64,000 nt of DNA from JAVBLG01 sp031553655 (GTDB taxonomy: Bacteria; Desulfobacterota; Desulfovibrionia; Desulfovibrionales; Desulfovibrionaceae): assembly GCA_031553655.1 (NCBI GenBank), contig JAVBLG010000091.1, positions 3,365 to 67,364 of the forward strand, written 5' to 3'. Below are positions 32,090-40,505 of this stretch, in pieces; the stretch's first letter is position 1, and each line of letters begins with the position of its first letter. The translations under genes and the position numbers were made by a program. The notes under the pieces are model-generated. The model saw only the letters and a program-made list of their open reading frames with translations. It was not told the DNA's origin and searched no databases.

Positions 32090-33187
32090 TTACTGTTTTT
32101 CCTCAAGCCGCTCCTCAATTTCTTCAACAGTGGGAAGGCTTGATTGCAATTCTTTCGGCAGTGCGCGGGTAAGCTGATATTCCGATACGCCTATGGGAGC
32201 ATCAATCCTGCGTAACGTGTATTCAGCGACAACGCGGTCTTGTGTCAGGCAGAGAATCAGGCCGATGGTGAGGTTGTCTCCTTCCGAGCGCAACAAATCG
32301 TCAACAGCAGTGCAATAAAAATTAACCTTCCCGGCATGTTCAGGTTTGAACTCGCCATTTTTTAGTTCCACAACCACATAGCAGCGCAATTTTGTGTGAT
32401 AAAACAACAAGTCCACATAAAAATCGCTTTTTCCGACCGCCAAATGGTACTGCCTTCCCAGGAAGGCAAAACCGGCGCCAAGCTCCAACAGAAATTTTTC
32501 TACGTGGGCGACAAGACCGGCTTCCAGCTCCAGTTCGTGAAATGGTTGCTCCAGAGTGAGAAAATCAAATTTGTAGGGGTCTTTCAGCGTCTCTTGCGCC
32601 AGGGCGGATTGTGGAGCGGGCAAACGCAGGGAGAAATTTGTCACCGCTCTGCCTTGGCGGGAATGGAGATCCGTCTTGATTTGCGCCGCAAGCCAATCCT
32701 TGCTCCAGCCATGCTCAAGGGTTTGCTTCATATACCAAAGGCGAACCGCGCGGTCTTTGATTCCCAAAAGCACAACATTATGCGCCCACGGCAAACGGAG
32801 AACAATTTCACATATTTTGTGTGCTTCAGGCTCGGATGACAATTTCGCCACTGGCGGTGGCGAAATTGTTTCACCCGTTGTCGCGGCCTCTATTTTCGCC
32901 ACCGCCGGTGGCGAAAATTCCAACTCTTTGTATTCACGGTAAAAAGCGAGCATTCTGTCAATATTTCGAGCGGAAAATCCTTTGATTTCCGACAAATCAT
33001 TGCGAATATCCTTAGCCAGCCTCGGAATTATCCCTGCTCCCCAGCCTTCCTCCCCTTGTCGCTCCTCGACCATGCGCCCAACGTCCCAATATAGGGCCAA
33101 CAGTTCAACGTTGACGGCCATGGATGCCCGTAGTTGCCCCTGGTGGATGCGCTCTATGATTTCTTTCAATAGTGCCGGATAATTCAT
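32090..33187 (-). CDS. YhcG/DUF1016-type PDDEXK nuclease-domain protein
   Basis: A 365-residue protein. The N-terminal DUF1016 helical domain (ALYWDVGRMVEERQ, SARNIDRMLAFYREY) is followed by a linker with two PPxVAK units. The C-terminal nuclease domain has GRQYHLAVGKSDFYVDLLFYH and RCYVVVELKNGEFKPEHAGK, the D...ExK core of PDDEXK enzymes. YhcG-like proteins are common near restriction and mobile genes; cleavage target is not established. The linker DNA holds two 27-bp palindromes. Confidence 0.88.
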   Translation of the reverse strand: MNYPALLKEIIERIHQGQLRASMAVNVELLALYWDVGRMVEERQGEEGWGAGIIPRLAKDIRNDLSEIKGFSARNIDRMLAFYREYKELEFSPPAVAKIEAATTGETISPPPVAKLSSEPEAHKICEIVLRLPWAHNVVLLGIKDRAVRLWYMKQTLEHGWSKDWLAAQIKTDLHSRQGRAVTNFSLRLPAPQSALAQETLKDPYKFDFLTLEQPFHELELEAGLVAHVEKFLLELGAGFAFLGRQYHLAVGKSDFYVDLLFYHTKLRCYVVVELKNGEFKPEHAGKVNFYCTAVDDLLRSEGDNLTIGLILCLTQDRVVAEYTLRRIDAPIGVSEYQLTRALPKELQSSLPTVEEIEERLEEKQ

Positions 33188-33278
33188 GGTACGCCTTTAT
33201 TCTGTTTGCGTATATTTTATTGATATGGTTTTGCCAGAGGCGGAAACTGTCTGTCGGCAAGTGCCAAACGGATAATTT

Positions 33279-34505
33279 TTAGCCGTGTCGAGCTGACGCG
33301 TGTTTTCTGAGCTTGACTTGGCTTGCTTCCTTTTGTGGCTGCTCGTCGGGCAACTCCTCCTGTTCCCTGACCTGGGAAAACAGCGCCCCGGCCACGCCGG
33401 AAGCCTTGCGCAAGGCGTCATCATGCAAGTGCGCATATCTTTGCGTCATCTGCGGGCTGGAGTGAGTGAGCAGCTTTTGCAGTTCATACATGGAAACTTG
33501 GCCAGAGCTGGCCAGCCAGGAGGCGAAGGAATGGCGCAAGCCATGTAATGGGCGGAAACCGTCAGGCAACCCGGCCTTGACCCGCACACGCTTCAATAGC
33601 GCGGTTATGTTGCCGCGCGGTTTGTCGTCGTAGCGTCCGGGGAAAACATAAGGGCTGTTGGTACGTTCCAGGCCATTCAAAATGGCGCGGGCCTGCTCGT
33701 TCATGGGAATGGTTTCAGTTTTTTGCTTCTTGGCCACATCTCCGCGCAGGGTGATAAAGCCACGCGCAAAGTCCAGGTCGGCCCATTGCAGGTAGAGCAG
33801 GGCGCTACGGCGCATGCCGGTGAACAGGGCCAGTCGCACCAAGGAAGCAATATTCTGGTCTTCTTCCTCGTCCAGGGCTATCAGCAACTTTTTGGCCTGT
33901 TCCGGGGTGAGGTTTTCCGTGACCTTGTTGTCCACTGTGGGCATTGTCACATGGAGCTTGCCGGGTAAAGACTCAACATATCCCTTTCGCACGGCAAAAT
34001 TTAACAGGCGCTTCAAAAGAGTGAGCACATGCTTGACGGTTTGCGGCGACTTGCCGTTTTTCTCCAGGCGGGAGCGTAGTTTGTCAATGTCATTGACGGA
34101 GAGTTCGGGAATGGATTTTGTGCCGAGGTTCGGGCCAATGTGCAGGTTATAACGGATGCGGTCGTCGCCTATGCTGCGGTTTCCGTTTTTATCTTCTTCA
34201 AACAAGCTCCAGAGGCGATTTAAAGAGTAGCGGGACTCTTCCTTCGCCTTGGCCTTACGGACGACTTCACGTTTTTCCTCGTTGGAAAGCTCCTTGCCTT
34301 CCATGCGCACGGCCCGGATGCTGGCGGCCTTGGCCGCGCTCATATTGTCGCGATATTGAAACCCGGCCTTTTCTTCAATGAGCTTGCCCCCGCGCCGGTA
34401 GCGGATGTAATAAACCTTCTCCATGCCATACCCGGTCTGCCTGGGCACTTCCACATAAAATACCCCAGCATACCCCACAACCGCGTTTCTTTGCCTGCTT
34501 GCCAT
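33279..34505 (-). CDS. int: Tyrosine-recombinase integrase of element 1
   Basis: A 408-residue integrase with N-terminal arm-binding and core-binding domains (to about 190) and a complete catalytic domain: ALFTGMRRSALLYLQW (Arg), HGLRHSFASWLASSG (HxLRH), LLTHSSPQMTQRYAHL (His and nucleophile Tyr). It sits 167 bp from attR of element 1 and should integrate at tRNA-Glu. Repeated GCCCCAC sites lie just upstream of its start. Confidence 0.95.
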   Translation of the reverse strand: MASRQRNAVVGYAGVFYVEVPRQTGYGMEKVYYIRYRRGGKLIEEKAGFQYRDNMSAAKAASIRAVRMEGKELSNEEKREVVRKAKAKEESRYSLNRLWSLFEEDKNGNRSIGDDRIRYNLHIGPNLGTKSIPELSVNDIDKLRSRLEKNGKSPQTVKHVLTLLKRLLNFAVRKGYVESLPGKLHVTMPTVDNKVTENLTPEQAKKLLIALDEEEDQNIASLVRLALFTGMRRSALLYLQWADLDFARGFITLRGDVAKKQKTETIPMNEQARAILNGLERTNSPYVFPGRYDDKPRGNITALLKRVRVKAGLPDGFRPLHGLRHSFASWLASSGQVSMYELQKLLTHSSPQMTQRYAHLHDDALRKASGVAGALFSQVREQEELPDEQPQKEASQVKLRKHASARHG

Positions 34506-34538
34506 GCTTGATACTCCTGGACTTTACGGCTTTTGTCT

Positions 34539-34650
34539 GCCCCACACTATGCCCCACATCCGGCATAAAGTCCAATCGAAGTCAGCGGCTTTTTGGCAAG
34601 ATAAACTTGCGTTAATTGCTTGAAATATATTATTTAGTAAAAATGGGGCA
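34539..34650. promoter_or_regulatory. Candidate right arm-type integrase sites, element 1
   Basis: GCCCCAC at 34,539 and 34,551 and TGGGGCA at 34,644, matching the left-end set at 25,063-25,094. The sites are between int and attR. No gene is seen in 34,506-34,905 apart from att sequence, this cluster and a terminator. Confidence 0.45.
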
Positions 34651-34671
34651 AATATGGTAAAAGGTATATTT

Positions 34672-34720
34672 ACGGCCTTTCACGCCGTCGACGGGGGTTC
34701 AAATCCCCCTGAGGACGCCA
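34672..34720 (+). repeat. Internal att: right end of element 1, left end of element 2
   Basis: 49 bp identical to the tRNA-Glu 3' end at 24,970-25,018. The upstream half of the tRNA is absent, so this is not a second tRNA gene. Confidence 0.92.
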
Positions 34721-34731
34721 CAAAGAAATCA

Positions 34732-34765
34732 GGCGGTTACAATGAAAATTGTAACCGCCTTTTTT
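34732..34765 (+). terminator. Terminator beside the internal att
   Basis: GGCGGTTACAAT-GAAA-ATTGTAACCGCC then TTTTTT. If element 2 entered the tRNA before element 1, this would then have been the terminator directly after tRNA-Glu. Confidence 0.85.
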
Positions 34766-34771
34766 GATCTC

Positions 34772-34791
34772 GTGCTAACCCATTGCTAAAC
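34772..34791. promoter_or_regulatory. Candidate arm-type site, left end of element 2
   Basis: GTGCTAACC at 34,772 and the related TTGCTAAAC at 34,783. GTGCTAACC recurs twice beside the element 2 integrase (45,136 and 45,148). Confidence 0.4.
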
Positions 34792-34905
34792 AGTCGCGTA
34801 AGTGGGTGATTTTGGGATTAAAACTCACCGGTTCACTGCCTCCATTATCATACTGAATGGCAAGGTTCGCCAGTTTTTTGTTGCTGCCGTGTGCCCAACC
34901 GATTT

Positions 34906-35307
34906 TTATGCCTCCCGCAACCCTTTAAAGTGCGCAACCAGGTGATTCACAAACAACTGGACGCGATACGGCAGCCTCCCGGTAACGCGGACCAGGTTGA
35001 TGTCCACTCCCGGCACCGACCATTCGGGCAGAAGGCGCACAAGTTGGCCCGACTGTTCGTATTTTCTGGCGATACCCACATCCAGCGCGGAAATTCCCTG
35101 TCCTGCCAGCAGCAGTTCCTCGGCCAGAGCCATCCCGCTGACGACGTGAACGGGATGCACGGGTACGGTTTGTTTCGCATCTGCGCTATGCAATTCAAGC
35201 ATATTGTCCTTGAAAACCGTCATCTGGATATTCGGCATTTTGGTGAGATCGGACGGCTTGGCCGGGACCGGATACCGGGCAAGAAGATCGGGAGAGGCGT
35301 ATATCCC
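34906..35307 (-). pseudogene. LysR regulator remnant (C-terminal ligand domain only)
   Basis: The frame encodes the end of a LysR substrate-binding domain: GIYASPDLLARYPVPAKPSD, VVSGMALAEELLLAGQGISA and PYRVQLFVNHLVAHFKGL. The N-terminal HTH and first half of the effector domain are absent. At about 35,307 it meets, head to head, the truncated MFS gene. The regulator that would have controlled the pump is therefore lost. Confidence 0.8.
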
Positions 35308-36649
35308 CTGGCTGCTGACCGTCTTCGGATTCCGGCGCATCCTGATCCCTGCGGTTGCCGGTTTTGTTCTGGTCAGTCTGCTCATTCCCTGCATCACCAG
35401 TTATGCCCCTCTTGTGGCCGCCCATGCGCTGCTGGGGTTGATCCTCGGCTGTTTCGTGACGGCCACGATCCTCATAACCCTCAAGTGTCTTCCCGCTCCC
35501 TGGTGGATAATCGCCTTCGCGTTTTTTACCTTCCGGGTTTCCCTGGCGACGAACACGGGCGTCTCGCTTGCCGCGCTGTATACGGATTTCCTTGGTTGGC
35601 AGTGGATATACTGGCAGGGAGCCGTCATCATGCTGGCGTATCTGGCCCTGCTCCACTTCGGCTTGCCGGATGAAAAAGTGCGCAAGGACATGCTGGAGGA
35701 TATGGACCTGACGGGCATGGGCTTTTTCTGCCTCGGCGTCACGCTGTTGTTCGTCGGTATGGACCAGGGCGAACGGCTGGGCTGGTTTGACTCGGGCTTT
35801 GTCAGCGTCTGTCTTTTCGGCGGCGGGGTTCTGCTGACAGCTTTCTTTTGGAACGAAACCGTGGTGCCCAAGCCTTGGGCGCCGCCCACCCTGTTCTCTA
35901 CCCGGAACATTTTCATCGCCGTGTTCATGACCTGCTTCTATATTTTCGAGCTTACGGCGAACTCCATGCTCATCACCCAGTTCCTTGGGACCATCCAGGG
36001 GCTGAAGCCATTACAAAGCGGCGACGCGCTGCTGCTGATAGCGCTCTTGCAAATACCGGCCACCCTGCTGTGCATATACTGCGTGCGTCGCACGGACCCG
36101 CGCCTGACCTGCGCGTTCGGTTTCGCCGTCATGGCTTTGGCCTGTCATCAGGGAACCCTGGTCACGGCGGACTGGGCTGCGGCGGACTTCATTCCCATGG
36201 CCATGCTGTTCGCCATCGGCCATCCCTTCATCTTCCTGTCCATACTCGCCATGTGCATCGCGAGTTTTTCCATGGAGACGGCCCCGAAACTGCTGGCGTA
36301 TGTCCAGTTTGCCCGAATTTCAGCCCCGACGATCAACGGGGCCATTCTCGCGATGTTCCTGCGGCAGCGCCGGGACTCCCATTCTATGTACCTGAGCCAG
36401 CACCTGACCGGCAATGACAAGACCGTCAGCGGTTTTTTCGATGCCGGGGGCAGCTTGGGCAACCTGAAGGCCATGGTTGCCTCGAAAGCGTCCGTGTTGT
36501 CTTTTCAGGATGCCTTTGCCCTGTGCTTCTGGGTGGCGATTGTCGCCCTGGCGCTGCTGGCGCTGATGGCCCCGCTCAAACCGACGCCCCTGTCTTCGGC
36601 GTCCACGGATCCGAAACCCCAGGGAAGCTCTTCCCCCGCAACGACATAA
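35306..36649 (+). pseudogene. EmrB-like MFS exporter lacking its N-terminus
   Basis: The recognisable DHA2/EmrB-like sequence starts at about 35,306 (PWLLTVFGFRRILIPAVAGF) and continues for about 447 codons. It includes LGLILGCFVTATILITLKCL and the wide set of later helices up to the end. The first 60-80 residues (helix 1 and the loop) are missing and are replaced by read-through of the antisense LysR sequence. It ends 10 nt before the membrane fusion gene. Without helix 1 it is probably non-functional unless a new start serves. Confidence 0.75.
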
Positions 36650-36659
36650 GGATAACGCC

Positions 36660-37793
36660 ATGCCTAGCACCGGAACACCCCAGGCCGAGAAAGAACACAA
36701 GGAAACCACGCCCTCGTTCAGGGAGAGCGCGGTCCGGCTCCTGCCCGGCATTTACCGGCGTTCCCCCTGGATTATCCTGGTCCTGCTGACCGGCATTCTA
36801 GTTTTCGTTCTGCTGCGCTGGGACGAATATGAAAGCGGCAAGCGCGTTCAGGAAACCAACAACGCCTATATCCATTTCGATACGGTCATTATGGAGGCCA
36901 AGGTGGGCGGGTATGTCCGTGAAGTGGCGTTCACGGATTTTCAGGAGGTCAACGCGGGCGACACCTTGGTAACGCTGGTTGACGATGATTACCACATGGC
37001 CGTGTTGCAGGCCGAGGCCAAAAAGGAACACGCGGCGGCCACGCTGGACAATTTGGATTTGGAAATTGAACTGCAAGAAGCTTATGTGGAGCAGGCAAAG
37101 GCGGTTGTCACCAGCGCAGCGGCCAGGCTCGACCTGACGACACGGGAAGACAAGAGGCTTTCCCGTCTTGTCAGGCAGAGAGCCGTGGCAATCAAGGAAG
37201 CGGAAACCGCCGAAGCAAACCTGAAGACCGCCACGGCGGCCCATCAGGAAAGCACCGCGCTTATGCGGGTGCAGGAACGCAAGCTCGCGCTGCTTCAGGC
37301 GGACAGGGTGTTGCGCAAAGCCGATCTCAAGGCGGCGGAAGCCTCTCTGGAAACCGCCCGGATCGACCTGGGGCACACCCGGATTACCGCGCCCTCCAAA
37401 AGCAGAACCGGCTCTTGCAAAATCCGGGTAGGCGAACTGGTGAAGGCCGGTACACAGGTCGTCACGCTGGTCCCTGACGCCGTTCCCCACGTTATCGCCA
37501 ACTACAAGGAAACCCAACTAACCAGCATTCGGGAAGGCCAACCCGTTGCAATCCGGGTGGATACCTTCCCCGGCGAGGAGTTGACGGGCCGGGTGGCCAG
37601 TATTTCTCCGGCCACCGGAGCCACGTTTTCGCTCCTGCCCACCGACAACACCTCCGGCAACTTCACTAAGGTGGTGCAACGCATTCCGGTGCGTATTGAA
37701 TTCGACTCCGGCCAGGCTCGCGTAAAAGATATCCGGGCCGGAATGTCCGTGGTGACACGAATCGACACAGAGAATGGACATGGATCGCGCTGA
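36660..37793 (+). CDS. EmrA/HlyD-family membrane fusion protein
   Basis: A 377-residue periplasmic adaptor with one membrane helix (about 38-55, WIILVLLTGILVFVLLRW). The first biotinyl-lipoyl half is at VGGYVREVAFTDFQEVNAGD, followed by a long alpha hairpin (100-230). The second lipoyl half is at IDLGHTRITAPSKSRTG, then the beta-barrel domain. It pairs with EmrB-type exporters to span the periplasm. It is intact, but its exporter partner is truncated. Confidence 0.88.
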   Translation: MPSTGTPQAEKEHKETTPSFRESAVRLLPGIYRRSPWIILVLLTGILVFVLLRWDEYESGKRVQETNNAYIHFDTVIMEAKVGGYVREVAFTDFQEVNAGDTLVTLVDDDYHMAVLQAEAKKEHAAATLDNLDLEIELQEAYVEQAKAVVTSAAARLDLTTREDKRLSRLVRQRAVAIKEAETAEANLKTATAAHQESTALMRVQERKLALLQADRVLRKADLKAAEASLETARIDLGHTRITAPSKSRTGSCKIRVGELVKAGTQVVTLVPDAVPHVIANYKETQLTSIREGQPVAIRVDTFPGEELTGRVASISPATGATFSLLPTDNTSGNFTKVVQRIPVRIEFDSGQARVKDIRAGMSVVTRIDTENGHGSR

Positions 37794-37856
37794 GCATCCT
37801 TCACTCCGGTTCGTAAGCCGGTTTCTGCGCCGCCATGCGCTGGGGGGGCGACTGCC

Positions 37857-37955
37857 AAGGTGGCGCTGGCCGATCTTTCCAGTGAGAAAACCATTGCCGA
37901 ACTTTGCAGTGAGTTTGGCGCGCATCAAATGCTCATACACAAAAAGGTGAAGTAA
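37857..37955 (+). pseudogene. IS3-family OrfA remnant
   Basis: 32 codons then TAA reading KVALADLSSEKTIAELCSEF then GAHQMLIHKKVK, which matches the HTH of IS3-family OrfA (VALEALKGEKTIAELASEYG type). No inverted repeats or OrfB follow. Confidence 0.7.
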
Positions 37956-37969
37956 CTCAAAAAGTTTTT

Positions 37970-39835
37970 TTAAATGTGTTGAATTGTCAGTGCCTGCGCA
38001 TTTTCGTCGTTATCATCTCCATCTCCATTGTCTGCCGTAGGCACATGCGGATCGATTGGTGAGGCTTTGCTCTGAACAGGCACGGCCTCGTTCACTTCCG
38101 TTTTTGCCTTTGACCGACAGAGCCGCACGGCATCCAGCACTTTTTCCTGGTCATATCGCAATAGAAGCTTTTGCGATATGACCTCTTCAATTATTTTAAA
38201 TGAAAATTTGGGGTTATGCTCCCACAAGGTGATACATGCGTCGGTGATGTTTTTCAGGTGCTCATCTTTTGTATCGGCGGGCAAATTATGAAGGGCAATA
38301 ATTTTGTCCAACATGCTACGCCCTTTTCTGCCGATGTTGAATAAAGATTCACCTGCGGGCTGCTTTATGGGCTGTGCCGGGGTGGAAGACGTAGTTGTGG
38401 ATTTTTGGGTTTCCGGCCTTGGCGTGCGAAGATCTATCCTCTGCACGGATGGAGCCGCCAGAACGCGATCTGGCAACGGAGGTGTTGGTTGAACCACTTG
38501 GGCCTCCTGCGGAGGAGGTGGCGTTGCTATTGGCTCTCTGTTGTGGGCTACCCTTGGCATATCGCCAGTGGCGGTAGCTGCCGCTATCTCCACGACCGCT
38601 TGTTGTGCGCCTCTCTGCTCAAGTCTGCGCGTCAACTCAGCAATTATATGCGCCTGCTCTTCCGGGGTACGGACGCTATGCTTTTTTAGTGTCATCGCAA
38701 AATGATCACGTTTGAGTTTTGGGAACAAGGTGTAAATCTCCAAACAAGCGTTGAGCATGCGTGTGACTCGGCTCAAATCTGCCGATTGGCGCTCTGCGTG
38801 TTTGACGATCAAGGCCCACAATGTCTCATCAAGGGATGGTTCTTGTTTTCCCTGTGCTGTCGCAACTGAATCCGAGGAAACGAAACCCGCAGACCCAGGC
38901 AGCGCCCTCCCTGCTTCTTTTCCTATTTCATCAGAGCCGCTTCCTTCAACAATCTGTTGACTGCTTGTGCCAATTCGTTCTGGCGCTGTGTGATATTCAG
39001 CAATTCTCTTTTCATCTCTGTCCATTCCTGAAGGCTCATTTTTTTCAAGGCCAACACTTCCGCCTGCAATTCCATGACTGTTTTCTCGATGTTCATACAA
39101 AACCTCATTTGTTATTTTGATATTTTTATTATAGTCGATCGGGCAACTTGAAAAATGTTTGTTCTTTGAATGCCGCCAAACCCCTTCATGTTTTTGTGGA
39201 ATTTTATCAATACCGCGCCTTTTATACGATCTGTGATCAACATTGACCTGAACTTCATATTTCGCACATGCAGCATTGACCATTTCGGCCCAGCGCTCCC
39301 GCATCGCCTCAACTTGTGTGACGGCAGTTTTATCAATTTGCCTTACACGAATCGGATCAAGCGCTTCAACTTTTTTCCCGAGAACTCCATCTGCCGAAAC
39401 CGCACATGCCGAAATATACATATGGAAATGCGGATTTTCAGATTCCAATTTATGCCCGGTAATCTGCACAGCAACACCGTATTTGTCACGCATCCAACAA
39501 GCGTACATCCACATCAATTGATGCATCTGCGGAATTGATAACCCCCCAGGTAATGCAATGCTCATCCTCCTTCCCGGAACAGAGTCTTTGCGCTTGTGAT
39601 GCAGTTCGACATTGCTCCAGAATTTTTTGATATAGTCAAGGTTATCAATTTCTATATGCGGAGCAATCAGCCGTGTTCCGCCAACCTCGGGATGCTTGTA
39701 GTCATAATTATGCCACTCGCCTGTGCGCGGGTCATGCATGCCTATACCGAGCTGATACGCGAGGCAGGCCACAAGGCTCTGCCCCATTGCGCGGCGTACC
39801 GGTTTTATATTTAAGTGAATATTTCCTTGCAGCAT
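37970..39835 (-). CDS. mobA: MobA/MobL-type relaxase (MOBQ, RSF1010-like)
   Basis: A 621-residue relaxase. The N-terminal domain starts IHLNIKPVRRAMGQSLVACLAYQLG; Tyr 27 is the likely nicking tyrosine, as in RSF1010 MobA. The metal motif is ENPHFHMYIS, and LESENPHFH is typical MobA/MobL. The C-terminal part is Pro-rich and of unknown use; no primase is recognised. GGAAG lies upstream of the ATG. oriT and a TraD-like gene lie just beyond its start, divergently arranged as in IncQ plasmids. Confidence 0.88.
   Translation of the reverse strand: MLQGNIHLNIKPVRRAMGQSLVACLAYQLGIGMHDPRTGEWHNYDYKHPEVGGTRLIAPHIEIDNLDYIKKFWSNVELHHKRKDSVPGRRMSIALPGGLSIPQMHQLMWMYACWMRDKYGVAVQITGHKLESENPHFHMYISACAVSADGVLGKKVEALDPIRVRQIDKTAVTQVEAMRERWAEMVNAACAKYEVQVNVDHRSYKRRGIDKIPQKHEGVWRHSKNKHFSSCPIDYNKNIKITNEVLYEHRENSHGIAGGSVGLEKNEPSGMDRDEKRIAEYHTAPERIGTSSQQIVEGSGSDEIGKEAGRALPGSAGFVSSDSVATAQGKQEPSLDETLWALIVKHAERQSADLSRVTRMLNACLEIYTLFPKLKRDHFAMTLKKHSVRTPEEQAHIIAELTRRLEQRGAQQAVVEIAAATATGDMPRVAHNREPIATPPPPQEAQVVQPTPPLPDRVLAAPSVQRIDLRTPRPETQKSTTTSSTPAQPIKQPAGESLFNIGRKGRSMLDKIIALHNLPADTKDEHLKNITDACITLWEHNPKFSFKIIEEVISQKLLLRYDQEKVLDAVRLCRSKAKTEVNEAVPVQSKASPIDPHVPTADNGDGDDNDENAQALTIQHI
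38923..39096 (-). CDS. Small coiled-coil protein nested in the MOBQ relaxase gene
   Basis: 57 residues starting MNIEKTVMELQAEVLALKKM, with Leu/Met heptads to NRLLKEAALMK, in another frame of mobA. GAGG lies 8 nt before the ATG. Nested small mob genes are known in ColE1 and RSF1010, so it is plausible, but expression is unproven. Confidence 0.45.
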   Translation of the reverse strand: MNIEKTVMELQAEVLALKKMSLQEWTEMKRELLNITQRQNELAQAVNRLLKEAALMK

Positions 39836-39902
39836 GCCGCGCTTCCATTGTACTTTTCTTCATCGCCACAGGCGATATGCCTTGAGCCTCGCAGAGCGCA
39901 CT

Positions 39903-39933
39903 GCATTGCGAAGCAATGCCCTAAGTGCGCCGT
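39903..39933 (+). other. oriT of element 2 (IncQ/MOBQ-type nic region)
   Basis: GCATTGC-GAA-GCAATGC hairpin (39,903-39,919) followed after two bases by TAAGTGCGCCGT (39,922-39,933). RSF1010-type oriTs have an inverted repeat with a GAA-containing tip followed by TAAATGCGCCCT, with the nick at its end. Position between divergent mobA and the TraD-like gene agrees. Confidence 0.8.
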
Positions 39934-40004
39934 GGCGCGTAGCGCCCCACAGGATTAGCGGCATAGTAACTTATATTTTGGGATAAAAAAGGAGTTTTGG
40001 AACT

Positions 40005-40414
40005 ATGGATGAGATCCTTAGTAAGCGGAAAAGCCTTGAGCAGCAGCTTGAAGAACTGAAAGGAAAGAACTGGAAATTATTGCCAAGCGCAAAGCAACCG
40101 AGCAGCAATTGGCTGAACGGCAACGCAAAAATAGAACCCGCGCTTTTGTCTGCATGAGGGCCATGATCGACAAAATGATGAAAAGCGATTCCGATTTGAG
40201 GAACCGCTTAATTGCCGAAGCTAAAAAAGAAAATATTTATAATCAGGAAGGAATGGGCAGATATTGGAATAGCTTCATGCCGCCGGAAGATGAGCTGCAA
40301 GCGGCAAAACAAACCAAGCGGGAAAAAGCCGCGGCAAAGGCGGCAATGAAAGCTCCAGCGCAGTCTGCATTGGATGATGCGGCAGGGTCGACAGCGGATA
40401 TTCAGCAAGGATAA
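40005..40414 (+). pseudogene. TraD/MobC-like oriT accessory protein, frameshifted
   Basis: The ATG at 40,005 opens MDEILSKRKSLEQQLEELKG and stops at 40,157. Adding one base in GGAAAGAAC (about 40,060-40,068) restores ELEIIAKRKATEQQLAERQR and then joins the frame ending at 40,414. The joined protein would be about 136 residues with a coiled N-terminus and RTRAFVCMRAMIDKMMKSDS, resembling small TraD-type proteins beside MOBQ relaxases. It is a one-base deletion, a sequencing error, or less likely programmed frameshifting. Confidence 0.6.
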
Positions 40415-40505
40415 AATTGCTACATGCCAAAATCAATTTGTACGCGCATGAAAACGCGTACTTTGTAGACGATACATCCAATATTTTGCAAGGATATTGA
40501 GCTGA

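Larger units (their letters stand above)
25019..34720. mobile_element. Integrative mobilizable element 1 in tRNA-Glu
   Basis: Bounded by identical 49-bp tRNA repeats, with the tyrosine integrase at the right end reading inward. Gene order from the integrase: int, YhcG-like nuclease, membrane coiled-coil protein, HTH protein, winged-helix protein, mobC, mobA with nested mobB and mobD, then oppositely oriented an unknown gene and a pentapeptide-channel protein. It carries no transfer channel genes, so it would need a helper conjugation system. Confidence 0.88.

Noticed and set aside
34672..34720. Second tRNA-Glu gene (also at 45,256-45,304)
   Set aside because: Only the 3' 49 bp are present; the acceptor 5' strand and D arm are missing. 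They are att copies.
39903..39933. Terminator for mobA or the TraD-like gene
   Set aside because: It lies between divergent starts, not at a 3' end, and the following nic-like box fits oriT far better.
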